Assembly: GCF_003946885.1 (NCBI RefSeq)
Contig: NZ_RWKQ01000012.1
Span: forward strand, 31,213 to 95,212
Source: Specibacter cremeus
GTDB lineage: Bacteria > Actinomycetota > Actinomycetes > Actinomycetales > Micrococcaceae
Direction: 5' to 3'
Length of the DNA: 64,000 nt
The position numbers were made by a program, and so were the translations under genes. Below are positions 44,374 to 52,769 of the stretch, piece after piece (within the stretch, counting starts at the first letter, position 1; each line of letters starts with the position of its first letter). Under the pieces are notes generated by a model. It was not told where the DNA came from and made no database searches. It saw nothing but the letters and a program-made list of their open reading frames with translations.

Positions 44374-45516
44374 TTGAGCACTGAACATTCCTCCCCTGGT
44401 CCTGCCGCCGGCCGCGTGCGCGTGGCCATCCTGTTCGGCGGGCGCTCGAGCGAGCACGCGGTCAGTTGCGTGACCGCCGCCGGCGTGATGGGCGCGATTG
44501 ACACGGAGAAGTACGACGTCGTTCCCATCGGTATCGCGAAGAATGGCCAGTGGGTGCTGGCGAACGGGGACGTCTCGGCGTGGTCGCTGAGCGAAGGGTC
44601 GCTGCCGGAGGTGACGGCGGGGTCCGCGACCGTGTCGCTGGCGCACCGGGACGGTGCTCCGGCGTTGGTGGTCAGCGAACCGTCCTCGGTGCCGCGCGAG
44701 CTGGGCGGCGTGGACGTCGTGTTCCCGTTGCTGCACGGGCCGTTCGGCGAGGACGGCACCATCCAGGGGTTGCTGGAGCTCTCCGACACCCGGTACGTGG
44801 GGGCCGGCGTGCTGGCCTCGGCCCTGGGCATGGACAAGCACTACATGAAGGTGGTGTTCGAGGCGGCCGGGTTGACCGTGGGCCCGTACGTGGCCGTGAC
44901 GGACCGGCAGTGGACCATGGACCCCGCCGCGGTGCGGGCGCGCGTGGCGGCACTGGGGTTCCCGGTGTTCGTCAAGCCGGCCCGGGCGGGGTCGTCGATG
45001 GGCATCACGAAGGTTTCCGCGCCGGAGGAGTTGGATGCCGCGATTCTGGCCGCCCGGGAGCATGACCTGAAACTCGTGATCGAGGCCGGCATCGTGGGCC
45101 GTGAGATCGAGTGCGCCGTGCTGGAGGGGCGGGGCGGCGACGCGCCCCGGACGTCCCTGCCGGGCGAGATCGCGCTGGCGGACCATGCCCACGCGTTCTA
45201 CGATTTCGAGGCCAAGTACGTCCAGGGCGACGCCGTGAACCTGAGCTGCCCGGCCGACATCCCGGCTCCCGCGATTGCCCGCATTCGCGAGCAGGCGGCC
45301 CTGGCCTTCGACGCCGTGGGCGCCGAGGGCTTGTCCCGGGTCGACTTCTTCTACACGCCCGCCGGGGACGTGATCATCAACGAGGTCAACACGATGCCGG
45401 GCTTCACGCCGTCGTCCATGTACCCGCAGATGTGGGCCGCGTCCGGGCTCGCCTACCCGGACCTGATCGACGAACTGCTGCAGCTGGCCCTGCACCGGAA
45501 GACCGGCCTGCGCTGA
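44374..45516 (+). CDS. ddl: D-alanine--D-alanine ligase
   Basis: ATP-grasp ligase (380 aa) forming the D-Ala-D-Ala dipeptide of peptidoglycan. Key blocks: VAILFGGRSSEHAVSCVTAA, VFPLLHGPFGEDGTIQGLLE, FVKPARAGSSMGITKV, CAVLEG and GLSRVDFFYTPAGDVIINEV with NTMPGFTPSSMYPQMW. TTG start at 44374, 2 bp after gpsA. A REP-like repeat array begins right after the stop, marking the boundary with the accessory island. Confidence 0.96.
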   Translation: MSTEHSSPGPAAGRVRVAILFGGRSSEHAVSCVTAAGVMGAIDTEKYDVVPIGIAKNGQWVLANGDVSAWSLSEGSLPEVTAGSATVSLAHRDGAPALVVSEPSSVPRELGGVDVVFPLLHGPFGEDGTIQGLLELSDTRYVGAGVLASALGMDKHYMKVVFEAAGLTVGPYVAVTDRQWTMDPAAVRARVAALGFPVFVKPARAGSSMGITKVSAPEELDAAILAAREHDLKLVIEAGIVGREIECAVLEGRGGDAPRTSLPGEIALADHAHAFYDFEAKYVQGDAVNLSCPADIPAPAIARIREQAALAFDAVGAEGLSRVDFFYTPAGDVIINEVNTMPGFTPSSMYPQMWAASGLAYPDLIDELLQLALHRKTGLR

Positions 45517-45520
45517 CCCG

Positions 45521-45620
45521 TCGGTGGTCGAGCTTGCCGGTGGTCGAGCTTGTCGAGACCCCGGTGGTCGAGCCTGTCGAGACCCAGGGCATGATGATTT
45601 CGACGGGCTCAATCACCGGG
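45521..45620. repeat. REP-like repeat array at island boundary
   Basis: Three direct units related to CGGTGGTCGAGCTTGTCGAGA are followed by an inverted ATTTCGACGGGCTCAATCACC. The inverted unit provides the TGA stop of the convergent DUF488 gene (complement of 45609-45611). Confidence 0.85.
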
Positions 45621-46136
45621 CGGGTACGTGATCGTGGTCCCCTCGACGTGCGCGAAGGAGGTCAGCGTGTGTGGTGTCGCCGATTTCGCCGTCATGATGT
45701 CCAGCACGGTGACGCCGCGCACCAGCAGGGCATCGCCGATCAGGGAGCGGTGGCAACGCCACGGCACGGCCTCGGCGCACATGATGGCCGCGTCGCTGTG
45801 CCGGCCCCAGTGGATGAGCTTATCCACGGCTTCGGCGAAGTCCGGGGTTTGCATGTAATCGGCGTAGCCCTGGAAGGATGCGTTGTGCCAGGCCCCGTTC
45901 GGGCTGTCCTTCCGCACGTGGCGCAGGCCGCCGAGCGCCTCCATCCGGCGGTAGGTGATGCCGCGGGCGCGGACGCTGGTCGCCACCGCCTCCTCCATGA
46001 ATTGCGGGTTGTGGCGTGACTTGGGGATGGTCCGGATGTCGATCAGCTTCTTGATCCCGTGTGCCTTGAGCAGCTCGATGAAATCGTCAATTGGATGGGT
46101 CGAGTGTCCCACGGTGTATATGGTGATGTCCGCCAT
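45609..46136 (-). CDS. DUF488 protein
   Basis: A 175-aa DUF488-family protein: TIYTVGHSTHPIDDFIELLK, KKLIDIRTIPKSRHNPQF, YRRMEALGGLRHV, IMCAEAVPWRCHRSLIGDAL. The conserved Cys and CHR motif define the family, whose function is unknown (a DNA-modification link has been suggested for relatives). The ATG at 46136 starts the conserved block. Its last codons run into a REP-like repeat, so the C-terminus (YPPGD) is repeat-derived. Confidence 0.9.
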   Translation of the reverse strand: MADITIYTVGHSTHPIDDFIELLKAHGIKKLIDIRTIPKSRHNPQFMEEAVATSVRARGITYRRMEALGGLRHVRKDSPNGAWHNASFQGYADYMQTPDFAEAVDKLIHWGRHSDAAIMCAEAVPWRCHRSLIGDALLVRGVTVLDIMTAKSATPHTLTSFAHVEGTTITYPPGD

Positions 46137-46207
46137 TGTCTCTCCAAGGACCAGGCTCGGATGGATGGTGCCCGGGGCCAATACGCAGTCTATGATGCGA
46201 GCATTCC

Positions 46208-46293
46208 GTGGGCCCTTTCGCCGAGGTAGCGTCATCACGTCGAAGTAGCGGAACATATGCGGTCCCCGTCGGCGCTTTGGCGCTACCTCGGCG
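46208..46293. repeat. 86-nt structured repeat, copy 1
   Basis: Starts GTGGGCCCTTTCGCCGAGGT and ends CGCTACCTCGGCG. A 13-bp stem, CGCCGAGGTAGCG (46219-46231) with CGCTACCTCGGCG (46281-46293), closes the central region. Copy 2 at 52633-52718 differs only at C46221 (T there) and its pairing partner G46291 (A there). The junction with the DUF3515 fragment lies at its right edge. Confidence 0.9.
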
Positions 46294-46473
46294 CATCTGC
46301 GGGATCTTCAAGGCCGCGTTTGACAGCTCGGAGAGCACCGTGCTGGAGGGGATCTTGCGCGCGTCGATGACCACCTCCGTGGCCGGCACTCGCCCGTAGG
46401 TGGTCAGCGTCCACGTCGGGTCGCCTTGCTTGATCATCCAGTCGACGTCGTTCACGCCCACGCAGCGGTCCAA
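46291..46473 (-). pseudogene. DUF3515 gene fragment
   Basis: On the minus strand it reads DRCVGVNDVDWMIKQGDP, TWTLTTYGRVPATEVVIDAR, KIPSSTVLSELSNAALKIPQ. This closely matches residues about 92-154 of the intact DUF3515 protein at 52770-53264. It lacks the signal peptide and N-terminal half and is cut at the 86-nt element before the normal C-terminus. The intact gene normally follows ddl, so this is a partial duplicate left on the ddl side of the inserted transporter genes. Confidence 0.9.
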
Positions 46474-46604
46474 TTCCTGCGGTCCGATCCACGGAAATCA
46501 CGCCGCCCTGGTTGCTTGCGACTGATTGAACCGTCGCCGTTTGACCTTTTTGAAGCCAAGTGCGGGTCAGGCTGCCAGCAGGGGATTACCAAGCCGTTCG
46601 CTGG

Positions 46605-47435
46605 TCAGTTTTGTCGGCGGGTCGGCAGGCCTGGCAGTTTCCCGAGGCCATCGGCCACCGGGATTGCGGCCAACAGGCGTCTCGCGTAGGCGCTCGTAGG
46701 ATGCCTCCACACCGTGTCCACGGGTCCTTCCTCCTCGATGATGCCCCGGTTCATGACCGCCACCCTGTCGGCGATGGTCCGCACGATGGCCAAGTCGTGG
46801 CTGATGAAGAGCAGCCCGGAACCAGCCTGGATGGCCAGATCACGCATCAGGGCGGCAACACGTTGCTGCAATGACGCATCGAGCGACGCAATCGGTTCAT
46901 CCCCAATGAGCAGGTCCGGCCCTGTCCCAATGGCCCGGGCAATGGCAATCCGCTGGCGTTGACCACCCGAGAACTGGTGCGGGTACTTGTCCCGGTCTGA
47001 TGGGTGTAGTCCCACCTTTTCAAGCAACTCGTTCACGTTCCACGCATCGCGTTGCCGGTTCAGGCCAAGTCCGTCCTCGATCTGCGAACCAATCCGGCGC
47101 CGCGGGTTAAGCGACGCATAGGGATTTTGAAAGACCATTTGGATACCCAAAAGGTGCTTCGGGCGGCGTTTCATGCTCAACGGTGAAACTGGTTCGCCGT
47201 TGAATAGGACGGAGCCGGAGGTGAGCGGCTCAAGCCCGCAGACGGCACGTGCCGTCGTCGATTTCCCGCACCCGGACTCGCCCACTAGGCCCAGCACTTC
47301 ACTCCGGCGCAAACTCAGGCTGACACCGTCGACGGCCGTGAGCAGGCTCCGGCCGGGACGCCGGTACGTGACGGTTATGTCGTTGACGGCCAGGATTTCC
47401 TCGGCCCCATCGCCGGCTGGCGTCTCATTCGTCAT
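46605..47435 (-). CDS. peptide ABC importer ATP-binding protein (DppF/OppF type)
   Basis: A 276-aa ATPase: Walker A GESGCGKST, Q-loop VFQNPYASLNPRRRIG, signature FSGGQRQRIAIARAI, Walker B LLIGDEPIASLDAS, switch FISHDLAIVR and the C-terminal oligopeptide-transporter extension PTSAYARRLLAAIPV. Last gene of a six-gene minus-strand cluster; its start overlaps the preceding ATPase gene by 11 bp. Confidence 0.95.
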   Translation of the reverse strand: MTNETPAGDGAEEILAVNDITVTYRRPGRSLLTAVDGVSLSLRRSEVLGLVGESGCGKSTTARAVCGLEPLTSGSVLFNGEPVSPLSMKRRPKHLLGIQMVFQNPYASLNPRRRIGSQIEDGLGLNRQRDAWNVNELLEKVGLHPSDRDKYPHQFSGGQRQRIAIARAIGTGPDLLIGDEPIASLDASLQQRVAALMRDLAIQAGSGLLFISHDLAIVRTIADRVAVMNRGIIEEEGPVDTVWRHPTSAYARRLLAAIPVADGLGKLPGLPTRRQN

Positions 47436-48273
47436 CGTCGTCCACCATTATCGCTTCGTGGGTCGGCAGCGCATCGATCAGCGCCTTCGTATACGGATGC
47501 TTGGGCGATGTGATCACCTGGAACCGATTTCCGGTCTCAACGACCTCTCCATTGCGCATGACGGCGATCGTGTCCGCCAGCGCCGACATGACGCCGAGGT
47601 CGTGGGTGACCAACAGGATGGCGATGCCCAGGTCATCGCACAGCCGCCGGAGGAGCCGCAGCACACCGGCTTGAACCGTGACGTCGAGCGCCGTCGTTGG
47701 TTCATCGGCAAGCAGCACGGACGGGTTGCACGCCAACGCAATGGCAATCGCAATACGTTGCAACTGTCCGCCGGAGAACTGGTGCGGAAACTTCCGCAGT
47801 GCCTCCTCGGGCCGTGGCACCTCAACCATTGTCAGCAACTCGACGGCACGATGGTGCGCTTCCGCCTTGCCGTACTTCATGTGGTGCCGCATGTGATCCG
47901 TAAGTTGGCCGCCGATGCTGATCATCGGGTGCAGGCTCGCCGTCGGGTCCTGGAAGATCATGCTGATCTTTCGCCCCCGTAACGCGTTCATCCGCCGCGG
48001 CGAAAGGTCCAGGAGGTTTTGTCCTTCAAAGATGGCGTCGCCGCTGGTAACGGACCCATCCGGCAACAGCCCGCATACTGCCATGGCGGTCATCGTCTTC
48101 CCGGAACCGGATTCGCCCGCCAGGCCCGTGATCCTGCCGGCGGGAACCTCGACGTCGATTCCCTTCAGGATTGTCTTTATGGACTTCCCATTTCGGATCT
48201 CTAGCCGAAGGCCCCGGATGCTTAACCCCGGGCTCACGGTGGCCGGAGCGGCGGAGGCGTTGATTCCAGCCAT
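47425..48273 (-). CDS. peptide ABC importer ATP-binding protein (DppD/OppD type)
   Basis: A 282-aa ATPase: Walker A GESGSGKTM (with a Thr in place of the usual second Ser/Thr pair), SMIFQDPTASLHPMISIGGQ, signature FSGGQLQRIAIAIAL, Walker B VLLADEPTTALDVT and LVTHDLGVMS. The start MAGINASAAPAT at 48273 overlaps the permease stop as ATGA. Confidence 0.94.
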   Translation of the reverse strand: MAGINASAAPATVSPGLSIRGLRLEIRNGKSIKTILKGIDVEVPAGRITGLAGESGSGKTMTAMAVCGLLPDGSVTSGDAIFEGQNLLDLSPRRMNALRGRKISMIFQDPTASLHPMISIGGQLTDHMRHHMKYGKAEAHHRAVELLTMVEVPRPEEALRKFPHQFSGGQLQRIAIAIALACNPSVLLADEPTTALDVTVQAGVLRLLRRLCDDLGIAILLVTHDLGVMSALADTIAVMRNGEVVETGNRFQVITSPKHPYTKALIDALPTHEAIMVDDDDE

Positions 48274-49145
48274 CAGATTGCCCTTCCCTGCACGGCGTCG
48301 GCCGTGCGTGGATCGAGAGAGTCGCGCCAGGCGTCGCCCAGGAAGTTGAAGGCCAGCACAACCGACAGGATGGCCAACCCGGGGAAGACGGCGATCCACC
48401 AGGAGGAGAACTGTTGAACGCCGTCGGACACCATGGCGCCCCAGTCCGGCGTCGGAGGAACAGCACCCAGGCCGAGGAACGACAACCCGGACAACAGGAG
48501 GATGGCCGTGCCCACATCGAGGGTGGCCAGCACCAACAGGGGCGCGAGCACGTTGGGCAAGATGTCACGCCACAGCGACGTGAACGCTCCCGATCCCATG
48601 AGTCGACCGGCGATCACGTACTCGCTTCCGCGAGCACCGATCACCAGGGACCGCATCACGCGGGCATAGGACGGCCAGGAGACAATCAGCATTGCGATGA
48701 CCGCGTTTGTCAGGCTTGGGCCCAAGGCGGCCGCGATCACCATGGCCAAAATGATGGTCGGGAAGGCGAACACCAGGTCGGCAATGCGCATGATGGTTTC
48801 ATCGATGGCTTTGCCGAAATAGCCGGCGATTGCCCCCAGGGACCCGCCAAGAATCATGGCGCACACCACGAGCAGCAAGGACAGGGGGAGGGATGTTTGG
48901 GACCCCGCCAATGTTCTGGATAGGACATCCCTGCCCAATTGGTCCGTGCCGAACCAGTGGGCCGCGCCGGGGGGCAGCAGCCTGTCAAAGTTCTGCGCCA
49001 GCGGGTCTACGGGCCAAATGTGCGAGATCACGGCGGCCACCAGAATCCACAAGAGGATGATGCTGGCACCTACCACGGCCATGGGATTTCTGAGGGTCGC
49101 GGGGAGCCGGAATCGCGGCCGTGTCAGGCCTTGTTCAAGGCTCAT
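48273..49145 (-). CDS. peptide ABC importer permease (DppC/OppC type)
   Basis: A 290-aa membrane protein. After an N-terminal helix comes HWFGTDQLGRDVLSRTLAGS, the hallmark of DppC-type permeases. The EAA-like loop reads SYARVMRSLVIGARGSEYVI, before LPNVLAPLLVLATLDVGTAI. About six transmembrane segments. Start overlaps the DppB-type stop by 4 bp. Confidence 0.95.
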   Translation of the reverse strand: MSLEQGLTRPRFRLPATLRNPMAVVGASIILLWILVAAVISHIWPVDPLAQNFDRLLPPGAAHWFGTDQLGRDVLSRTLAGSQTSLPLSLLLVVCAMILGGSLGAIAGYFGKAIDETIMRIADLVFAFPTIILAMVIAAALGPSLTNAVIAMLIVSWPSYARVMRSLVIGARGSEYVIAGRLMGSGAFTSLWRDILPNVLAPLLVLATLDVGTAILLLSGLSFLGLGAVPPTPDWGAMVSDGVQQFSSWWIAVFPGLAILSVVLAFNFLGDAWRDSLDPRTADAVQGRAI

Positions 49146-50230
49146 TGGATTCTCACTCTCGGATCGATGACGCCATAGAGAACGTCCACCAGGAAGTTGA
49201 TCCCGATGTAGACAATTCCGACCACCAGTCCGACGCCCATGACGGCCGGCAGATCAAGTTTTGTTGCGGCCGTAAAGGCGTATTCACCGATCCCGTGCCA
49301 GGCGAAGACCTTCTCGACCAGAACCGTGCCGGAGAGGAGTGAGCCGAAGGCGAGGCCGACGATGGTGATGATGGGGACGAGGGCGCCGCGCAGCACGTAG
49401 CGCGTCACGACAACCCGTGCAGGAAGGCCCTTGGCCTTGGCTGCTTTCACAAAATCTTGGTTCAGCACGTCAAGAACGGAACTTCGGGAGAAGCGGGTGA
49501 GTAGTCCCACGGTGTAGAGGGCCAACACGAGCGCTGGCAGAATCAGGTGGCTAAGGGCGTCTGCGAAATTGTCGAGCTGGCCGGCCAGCAGTGAATCGAC
49601 CGTGTACAGCCCGGTGACATGGGGCGGCGCGATGGCCGTGGGGGACAAACGGCCGGATCCTGGAAAGATCCGCAGCTTGAAGAAGAAGATGTAATACATC
49701 AGCAGGGCCAGCCAGAATGTCGGGATGGACAGGCCCACCAGGCTGACGGCGCGGATGACGTGGTCGGCGGCACGACGACGACGAAGTGCGGCCCACAGTC
49801 CGAGTGCGACGCCAATCACGATGGAGATCAAGATCGCGACGAGTGCGAGTTCCGCCGTGGCTGGGAACGCCTTGGCGATCTCTTGGGAGACGGGGAGCCT
49901 GGTTTGATTCGAGGTCCCCAGATTCCCGGTCAGCAACCGGCCCAGATAGTTCACGTACTGCACCGGCAGAGGCTGGTCCAGTCCTGCCTGCTTGCGGAAC
50001 TGGGCCACGATTTGCGGATCCGCGGCTGCCTGCTCACCCAGTGCCGCCTGCACGGGATCTGCCGGCACCAGGTTGGTGAGCACGAACGTCACCAACGTGA
50101 CGCCGAAGACCAACAGGACGCTGAGGCCCAGGCGTGTGGCAAGGTAGCGGGCCAGGGGATGATGCCCCCTGGCGGTGGCCTTGGCCGGGCGCGCCTGGCC
50201 CCCGGAATTACTTGATTCCGGCAAGATCAA
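49142..50230 (-). CDS. peptide ABC importer permease (DppB/OppB type)
   Basis: A 362-aa permease with a signal-anchor helix LARYLATRLGLSVLLVFGVT, the family LVPADPVQAALG, RFSRSSVLDVLNQDFVKAAK (EAA loop) and LDLPAVMGVGLVVGIVYI. The TTG at 50230 overlaps the binding-protein stop by 23 bp; TTG 50224 is equally possible. No ATG or GTG lies closer to the conserved region. Confidence 0.93.
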   Translation of the reverse strand: MILPESSNSGGQARPAKATARGHHPLARYLATRLGLSVLLVFGVTLVTFVLTNLVPADPVQAALGEQAAADPQIVAQFRKQAGLDQPLPVQYVNYLGRLLTGNLGTSNQTRLPVSQEIAKAFPATAELALVAILISIVIGVALGLWAALRRRRAADHVIRAVSLVGLSIPTFWLALLMYYIFFFKLRIFPGSGRLSPTAIAPPHVTGLYTVDSLLAGQLDNFADALSHLILPALVLALYTVGLLTRFSRSSVLDVLNQDFVKAAKAKGLPARVVVTRYVLRGALVPIITIVGLAFGSLLSGTVLVEKVFAWHGIGEYAFTAATKLDLPAVMGVGLVVGIVYIGINFLVDVLYGVIDPRVRIQ

Positions 50231-51788
50231 TCGTCCAGACAGGATTGAGGCTGACCGACGAAATGGTCCCGGCCGTCACCACATTCTTGGCGGGCTGCAG
50301 CAACGGGATGAACGGTCCGGTCTTGTTCATAGCCCTTTGCAGGTCCTCGTAGGCCGCCTGGCGGGCGTCGTTCCCGGTGGCAGCCTGTGCCTTGTTGGCA
50401 AGTGCCGTGATGGACGGGCTGGCATTGGCTGCCCAGCCGGCACGCAGGCCCACGAGCTGTCCCGGGGTGAACACCAGGTAGTCGGCGGGGTCCGGATAGT
50501 CCGGGCCCCAATACCATAGGCCGATGCTCTCCTTGCCGCCACGGTAGGCATCAAGTTCAGTGGCCACCGGCTGGGGAGCCAGCTTCACGTTGATTCCGAT
50601 GGTCTTGAGCTGTGCCTGGACGGATGCGGCGATGCTTTGGAGTTCCAAACCCTGGACCGTGATGTCGTTCGGGAAGTTCAGCGGAATTTCCTCGCCGCTG
50701 TAGCCGGACTTTGCCAGGCTCGCCTTGGCCGCGGTTGCGTCAAACGAGTTGCTGGGATCGGACTTGAGGGCGCCGACGAATAGCGACGGGATGACGCCAC
50801 CGGGCTGGACTGCGCCTGTTCCTGCCAGGCTGACAATCTTGCCGTAGTCGATACCGCGTCGTACGGCGGTCATGAAATCCTGATTCGACGTGAACTTGTT
50901 CACGGCCTGGTTCTGGTTCATCAGCAGGAAGATCATGTACGGGGAGGCGCCGCTGATCGTCTTCAGATCCCCGCCCTGGACTTCCTTCGCCTGGTCCGGG
51001 TTCAGATCCAATGCAACCTGGGAGTCCCCGGCCTGGATGTTGAGCTTTTGGGTGGGTCCGGCAACGTTGCGCAGAACCACCCGGCCATGACCGGGTTTCT
51101 CACTTCCCGTGTACTTGGTGTTGGCCGTGAAGACCACCTGGCTGGCGACATCGTAGGACTCGAGCTGGTACGGTCCGGATCCGGCGGACGTCTTGTTGAG
51201 AAACGCCTCGGCCTTGTCATTGGCGTCCGTGGTGCCGCCGTTTGCCTTGACCACCTTGGAGTTTACGATGCCCAGGGCACCGTTGGGCAGGATGAACGGG
51301 AGTGCCGGGTTCGCGTGGGCGGACGTCAGCGTCAGGGTGTGGTCGTCGACCTTGGCGACTTTGACGCCGTCGAGCAGGAAGGACGGGTTGCCCTTGATGC
51401 CTTGGACGCGTTCCAGCGAGAACACTGCGTCGTCCACGGTGACGGGTGTGCCGTCGGAGAACGTGTGTCCGGCCTTCATGGTCAAGGTGACCACCTTGGC
51501 GTCATCGGAGATCTTGTAGCTGGCCAAGCCATCGACGGGCTTGGTCACGTCGTCACCGTTGAACGTGAGGAGTGACTCGTACAGGGCATGCGCCACAATG
51601 GCCCCGGTCGTTTCGAATTCACGGGCGGGGTCGGCGGTCTTGAGGTCGAAGGAGCTGTCCACAACGACGGATGAGCTGCTTCCGGTGTTGGTATTCGAGC
51701 TGCTCCCCGAGGAACAGCCGCTTACCGCCAGCATTGAGAGTGCGGCGACGGCGCTCATAATGGCCGCCCCGCGTCGTTTGATTGTCAT
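50208..51788 (-). CDS. peptide/solute-binding lipoprotein (SBP family 5)
   Basis: A 526-aa extracytoplasmic binding protein. The signal ends at lipobox AVSGC (Cys about 25), then a Ser/Asn/Thr-rich linker; SBP_bac_5 blocks include LKAGHTFSDG-like MKAGHTFSDGTPVTVDDAVF and WGPDYPDPADYLVF. GGAGA lies 6 bp before the ATG. The ligand could be an oligopeptide or another small molecule; a His-rich metal site is not seen. Confidence 0.94.
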   Translation of the reverse strand: MTIKRRGAAIMSAVAALSMLAVSGCSSGSSSNTNTGSSSSVVVDSSFDLKTADPAREFETTGAIVAHALYESLLTFNGDDVTKPVDGLASYKISDDAKVVTLTMKAGHTFSDGTPVTVDDAVFSLERVQGIKGNPSFLLDGVKVAKVDDHTLTLTSAHANPALPFILPNGALGIVNSKVVKANGGTTDANDKAEAFLNKTSAGSGPYQLESYDVASQVVFTANTKYTGSEKPGHGRVVLRNVAGPTQKLNIQAGDSQVALDLNPDQAKEVQGGDLKTISGASPYMIFLLMNQNQAVNKFTSNQDFMTAVRRGIDYGKIVSLAGTGAVQPGGVIPSLFVGALKSDPSNSFDATAAKASLAKSGYSGEEIPLNFPNDITVQGLELQSIAASVQAQLKTIGINVKLAPQPVATELDAYRGGKESIGLWYWGPDYPDPADYLVFTPGQLVGLRAGWAANASPSITALANKAQAATGNDARQAAYEDLQRAMNKTGPFIPLLQPAKNVVTAGTISSVSLNPVWTIDLAGIK

Positions 51789-51875
51789 CCGTTCTCCAAA
51801 GGTAGGGCAGGACGGTGGTACCCGCTGCCGGTGGAAATTGCGTGGAAATATTCGTGGCGTGTAGCGCAGGAATGC

Positions 51876-52256
51876 TCAGGCTTCGAGGCAGATGCTGGTT
51901 TGATCCGTTCCGTCGGGTCCCTTGAAAAACTCCGTCAGCTTGAGCTTGCCGTCCCGTTCCCGGGAAATCTCCGATGTGGCCGAGCCAAACACAACGGCGT
52001 CGCTTGTCGTGGAATGCACAAACGCAAGCTCGATGCGGGACCCGACTCTCTTGCCGGCGAACCTGCCAAGCTTCACCGTGTCGCCCGCATAGTCGCCCCA
52101 CAGGACGCCGCCCTCCTCGAAATAGTGAAATCGTGTGGCGTGCCCGGTGGCCACCACGCTGGCCGATGACGATTGCAAGTCGAAGGTGCGACCGTTGAGG
52201 TGGAGGGCATCCACTGTCGTCCCGGAAGGATCAGGAGTGTCTTGCGTTGCCGTCAT
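51876..52256 (-). CDS. small conserved beta-rich protein, first gene of the importer cluster
   Basis: A 126-aa protein without signal peptide. The pattern TGHATRFHYFEEGGVLWGDY, AGDTVKLGRFAGKRVGSRIE, LAFVHSTTSDAVVFGSATSE, LKLTEFF resembles a small barrel family often labelled n-acetylglutamate synthase in databases. No acetyltransferase motif supports that name. It starts 87 bp upstream of the binding-protein gene and is probably co-transcribed, so it may bind or process the imported compound. Function unknown. Confidence 0.7.
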   Translation of the reverse strand: MTATQDTPDPSGTTVDALHLNGRTFDLQSSSASVVATGHATRFHYFEEGGVLWGDYAGDTVKLGRFAGKRVGSRIELAFVHSTTSDAVVFGSATSEISRERDGKLKLTEFFKGPDGTDQTSICLEA

Positions 52257-52460
52257 ATGATGCCTCGGGTTCCGTCGTGGTCGTACGGGGTGACCTCAGT
52301 CACTTTAGTATGTGACGTGGTACAGGCTGAAATGCCCACATTGTCAAGGTCGCTCACGGACTCGTTACCCACTTGCAACTTTGCCGCCCGGGTGACATCG
52401 ATGCATCATATTTTGCATAGCCGTCAATTGATTTGATGGTGAAATAAGCTCGTGGGTGAA
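52257..52460. other. promoter region of the importer cluster
   Basis: A noticeably AT-rich stretch for this genome. It includes an imperfect operator-like GTCAC-N8-GTGAC (52299-52316) and, at its right end, the hairpin GCTCGTGGGT/ACCCACGAGC (52448-52473). No gene is seen. Confidence 0.4.
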
Positions 52461-52632
52461 ATGACCCACGAGCGACTCAATGCGAGGTTCTCAGCGCTGG
52501 CCGCGCCGATGGGTCTCAGCCGGCCCGGATTCCCCAACCATCTGAAAATACTTGAACGGTCCAGGCTGGATCGCGTTCGGCGCCCATGCACCCACAGCCT
52601 ACAAGGCGAGCATCCGGGCGCCGAGAACACCG
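52461..52632 (+). pseudogene. ArsR-family regulator remnant
   Basis: The frame starts MTHERLNARFSALAAPMG and soon reads LSRPGFPNHLKILERSRLDR, which match the two ends of an ArsR winged helix (THERLxARFSALADP ... SxPAVSNHLKVLERAGL). The segment between them is deleted, and the frame degenerates after RVRRPC. The 86-nt element begins directly after. It is probably debris from the event that placed the importer island. Confidence 0.5.
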
Positions 52633-52718
52633 GTGGGCCCTTTCGTCGAGGTAGCGTCATCACGTCGAAGTAGCGGAACATATGCGGTCCCCGTCGGCGC
52701 TTTGGCGCTACCTCGACG
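52633..52718. repeat. 86-nt structured repeat, copy 2
   Basis: Identical to 46208-46293 except T52646 for C and A52716 for G. These two positions face each other in the 13-bp stem CGTCGAGGTAGCG/CGCTACCTCGACG. It lies 51 bp beyond the 3' end of the intact DUF3515 gene, with REP-like units between. Confidence 0.9.
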
Positions 52719-52727
52719 CGTCATTGG

Positions 52728-52769
52728 TCTCGACAGGCTCGACCACCGAAGGCTCGACCACCGGAACGA
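52728..52769. repeat. REP-like units downstream of DUF3515 gene
   Basis: GTCTCGACAGGCTCGACCACC and AGGCTCGACCACCGGAAC are inverted-orientation members of the dispersed family. Confidence 0.8.

Noticed and set aside
46215..46256. Peptide MFRYFDVMTLPRRKG encoded in both 86-nt elements as a shared small gene
   Set aside because: The frames diverge directly after the element and there is no ribosome binding site; structure conservation explains the identity better.
51876..52256. N-acetylglutamate synthase
   Set aside because: Database-style name for this family, but no acetyl-CoA-binding motif is visible and there is no arginine gene context.
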